This document shows positions 62,225 through 64,000 of a stretch of DNA of 64,000 nt, piece after piece. The position numbers and the translations under genes are program-made. The first letter of the stretch is position 1; each line of letters starts with the position of its first letter. Under the pieces are notes generated by a model, which did not search any database, was not told where the DNA came from, and saw nothing but the letters and a program-made list of their open reading frames with translations. Source of the stretch: Alkalimonas collagenimarina (GTDB lineage Bacteria; Pseudomonadota; Gammaproteobacteria; Enterobacterales; Alteromonadaceae); the NCBI RefSeq assembly GCF_030717845.1, contig NZ_JAUZVZ010000001.1, forward strand, positions 62,001-126,000, given 5' to 3'.

Positions 62225-63634
62225 ATGTCGCTTGTTACTCGTTTTGCTCCCAGCCCGACCGGTTATTTGCATGTTGGTGGGGCCCGTACCGCACTTTACA
62301 GCTGGCTTTACAGCAAAAAAATGGGTGGCAAATTTGTGTTGCGCATCGAGGATACGGATTTAGAGCGTTCAACTCAGGCTTCTGTTGATGCCATCTTGCA
62401 AGGTATGGAGTGGCTAGGGCTGGATTGGGATGATGGCCCATACTACCAAACCAAACGCTTCGATTTATACAAAGAGGTGATCCAGCAGTTGCTGGATGCG
62501 GGTAAAGCCTACAAATGTTTTTGCAGCATCGAAGAGCTGGATCAAATGCGCGAAGCGCAAATGGCGGCTGGCGAAAAACCTCGTTACAACGGCATGTGGC
62601 GTGATCGCACCGATCACCCTGCAAATCAGCCGTATGTCATTCGTTTTAAAAACCCACAAGCAGGCACTGTGGTGATCGACGATATGATTAAAGGCCGCAT
62701 TGAGATCGCTAATAAAGAGCTGGATGATTTAATCATTGCCCGCACCGACGGTTCACCGACCTACAACCTCACCGTGGTGGTTGATGATTGGAAAATGGGC
62801 ATTACCCATGTGATCCGTGGTGATGACCATGTCAACAACACGCCTCGTCAAATGAATATTCTGGCAGCGCTAGGTGCCGATATTCCACATTATGCTCATG
62901 TCCCGATGATACTCGGTGACGATGGCAAGCGCTTATCGAAACGTCATGGCGCTGTCGGGGTGATGCAGTATCGTGATAATGGCTTTTTGCCAGAAGCACT
63001 GCTGAATTATCTGGTTCGATTGGGCTGGTCGCATGGCGATCAGGAGATTTTCAGTAAAGAAGAACTGGTGTCCTTGTTCGATTTGAAGAACTGCAACCGG
63101 GCGCCATCGGCCTTTAATACCGAAAAGTTGATTTGGTTGAATCAGCATTACATGAAAACCTTACCGGCCGAACGGGTGGCAACAGAGCTGCAATGGCATC
63201 TGGATGCGCAGAAGCTGGATACCTCGAATGGTCCTGCTATCACCGACGTCATTACCGTGCAGGCCGATCGGGTGAAAACGTTAAAAGAAATGGTCGAAGT
63301 CAGTCGCTATTTTTACGCAGATTTTGCTGAATTTGAGGCGAATGCGGCGAAGAAACACCTGCGCCCGGTAGCGGCCGAGCCACTGAAGTTAGCTCAGCAA
63401 AAGTTAGCCGCCTTGAGCGAGTGGACCGCAGAATCCATTCAACAAGCTATCCATGCGACGGCTGAAGAATTGGAGCTGGGTATGGGCAAAGTCGGGATGC
63501 CGCTTCGTGTAGCCGTGACAGGCGGTGGTAATTCGCCATCGTTGGATCAAACCTTGTTGTTGGTTGGTCAGGCACGTAGTTTGTCTCGTCTGGCGATGGC
63601 TTTAGAGTTCATTGCCGCCAGATCTGAAAGCTAA
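62225..63634 (+). CDS. gltX: GltX, glutamyl-tRNA synthetase
   Basis: 469 residues from the ATG at 62225 (AGGA upstream; the frame extends upstream, but this gives [19 protein letters not shown], the conserved start). HIGH-like motif HVGG, KMSKS-like motif [10 protein letters not shown], and a zinc-finger-like CFCS segment ([11 protein letters not shown]). It charges tRNA-Glu. It is divergent from the tRNA-Val pair. Confidence 0.96.
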   Translation: MSLVTRFAPSPTGYLHVGGARTALYSWLYSKKMGGKFVLRIEDTDLERSTQASVDAILQGMEWLGLDWDDGPYYQTKRFDLYKEVIQQLLDAGKAYKCFCSIEELDQMREAQMAAGEKPRYNGMWRDRTDHPANQPYVIRFKNPQAGTVVIDDMIKGRIEIANKELDDLIIARTDGSPTYNLTVVVDDWKMGITHVIRGDDHVNNTPRQMNILAALGADIPHYAHVPMILGDDGKRLSKRHGAVGVMQYRDNGFLPEALLNYLVRLGWSHGDQEIFSKEELVSLFDLKNCNRAPSAFNTEKLIWLNQHYMKTLPAERVATELQWHLDAQKLDTSNGPAITDVITVQADRVKTLKEMVEVSRYFYADFAEFEANAAKKHLRPVAAEPLKLAQQKLAALSEWTAESIQQAIHATAEELELGMGKVGMPLRVAVTGGGNSPSLDQTLLLVGQARSLSRLAMALEFIAARSES

Positions 63635-63720
63635 TGTCGCTGTAATACGGTGGCGATATGCGGTTTAACTGACGCAAGCCACCATTTACCTTGTTCAAGC
63701 CCAGATGTTCTTCATTTGGC

Positions 63721-63749
63721 TTGGACTACTGTCTGAAAAGGTTTACAAT
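63721..63749 (+). promoter_or_regulatory. Candidate sigma70 promoter for the DUF481 gene
   Basis: TTGGAC (63721-63726), 17-base spacer, TACAAT (63744-63749), 32 bases before the start codon. Confidence 0.6.
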
Positions 63750-63781
63750 AATCACTTTTCTGGGTACGGAAATTTTTGTTA

Positions 63782-64000
63782 ATGGTGCAGTTCAATCTAT
63801 CTGGTCTTGGCATGTTTGCTGTATTGCTGTTTTGTGGTGTGGTGATGGCTGAACCAAAGACCGATGTAGCTTCCGGGTCTGAGAAAGAGAGGTTTGGCGG
63901 AGATGTCGAGTTAGGACTGCTTTATAGCAGTGGCAATACCAAAGCAACGTCGGTGCGAACCAATGCAGAGCTAGTACATGAAATTCCCTACTTTCGAAAC
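63782..64000 (+). CDS. DUF481 family outer-membrane protein (partial)
   Basis: Only 73 residues are in the window. A signal peptide (cleavage after VVMA) is followed by GGDVELGLLYSSGNTKATSVRTNAELVHE, the entry to the DUF481 beta-barrel (YdiY-like, salt-stress-induced outer-membrane protein). The gene runs off the right edge. Confidence rests on this short N-terminal match. Confidence 0.75.
   Translation, partial: MVQFNLSGLGMFAVLLFCGVVMAEPKTDVASGSEKERFGGDVELGLLYSSGNTKATSVRTNAELVHEIPYFRN

Overview
The window looks like chromosome of a marine or aquatic gammaproteobacterium of the Alteromonadales type (Rheinheimera/Alishewanella-like). The assignment rests on gene content and order (fadD-rnd, minCDE, ycgL/ycgM/ycgN, smc-zipA-ligA, tRNA-Val beside gltX), a VPAP-type PEP-CTERM tail, DUF4397, DUF3392 and DUF2919 proteins, and base composition near 50% GC. 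No rRNA is present, so the genus is an inference.

Layout. 1-5613 (minus): histidine operon hisL-hisG-hisD-hisC-hisB-hisH-hisA, with a 12-residue His-rich leader peptide and an attenuator; hisA runs off the left edge. 5930-31225: a peptide and hydroxyproline island. 31356-33342: a small gene followed by a two-gene cassette bounded by a 35-bp direct repeat. 33395-46232: housekeeping and conserved genes (yoaA, tsaB, a short-chain dehydrogenase/DUF2878/chalcone-isomerase-like set, alkaline phosphatase, methyltransferase-like protein, hydrolase, fadD, rnd, a DUF4397 lipoprotein). 46296-48116 (minus): minCDE. 48405-58117: ycgL, a lytic transglycosylase, ycgM, ycgN, smc, zipA, ligA and two small membrane proteins. 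58223-61791: a GGDEF-EAL protein and a receiver-TPR protein. 61884-64000: two tRNA-Val(TAC), gltX and the start of a DUF481 gene.

The island reads as an almost complete collagen-utilisation pathway. Three M9-type collagenases cut collagen outside the cell. A TonB-dependent receptor could import the peptides, a DPP4-like peptidase could trim them in the periplasm, a POT transporter could carry di- and tripeptides across the inner membrane, and two M24 Xaa-Pro peptidases could release Pro and Hyp. Hyp would then pass through 4-hydroxyproline 2-epimerase, a DadA-like D-hydroxyproline dehydrogenase, a DHDPS-family deaminase and 2-oxoglutarate-semialdehyde dehydrogenase to 2-oxoglutarate. An ornithine-cyclodeaminase-family enzyme probably acts as pyrroline-2-carboxylate reductase. 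A GntR/FCD regulator lies inside the island, and ATTGTATACAAT-type palindromes sit before four of its transcription units, with a weaker one before the DPP4-like gene.

Two things stand out as possibly undescribed. (1) One collagenase ends in a dockerin-like pair of calcium-loop repeats, and the next gene in the same operon encodes a small PEP-CTERM protein whose ectodomain resembles a cohesin; this suggests surface docking of a collagenase. (2) A toxin/immunity-like gene pair is inserted at the 3' end of a small gene, leaving a second, diverged copy of that gene's 3' end on the far side.
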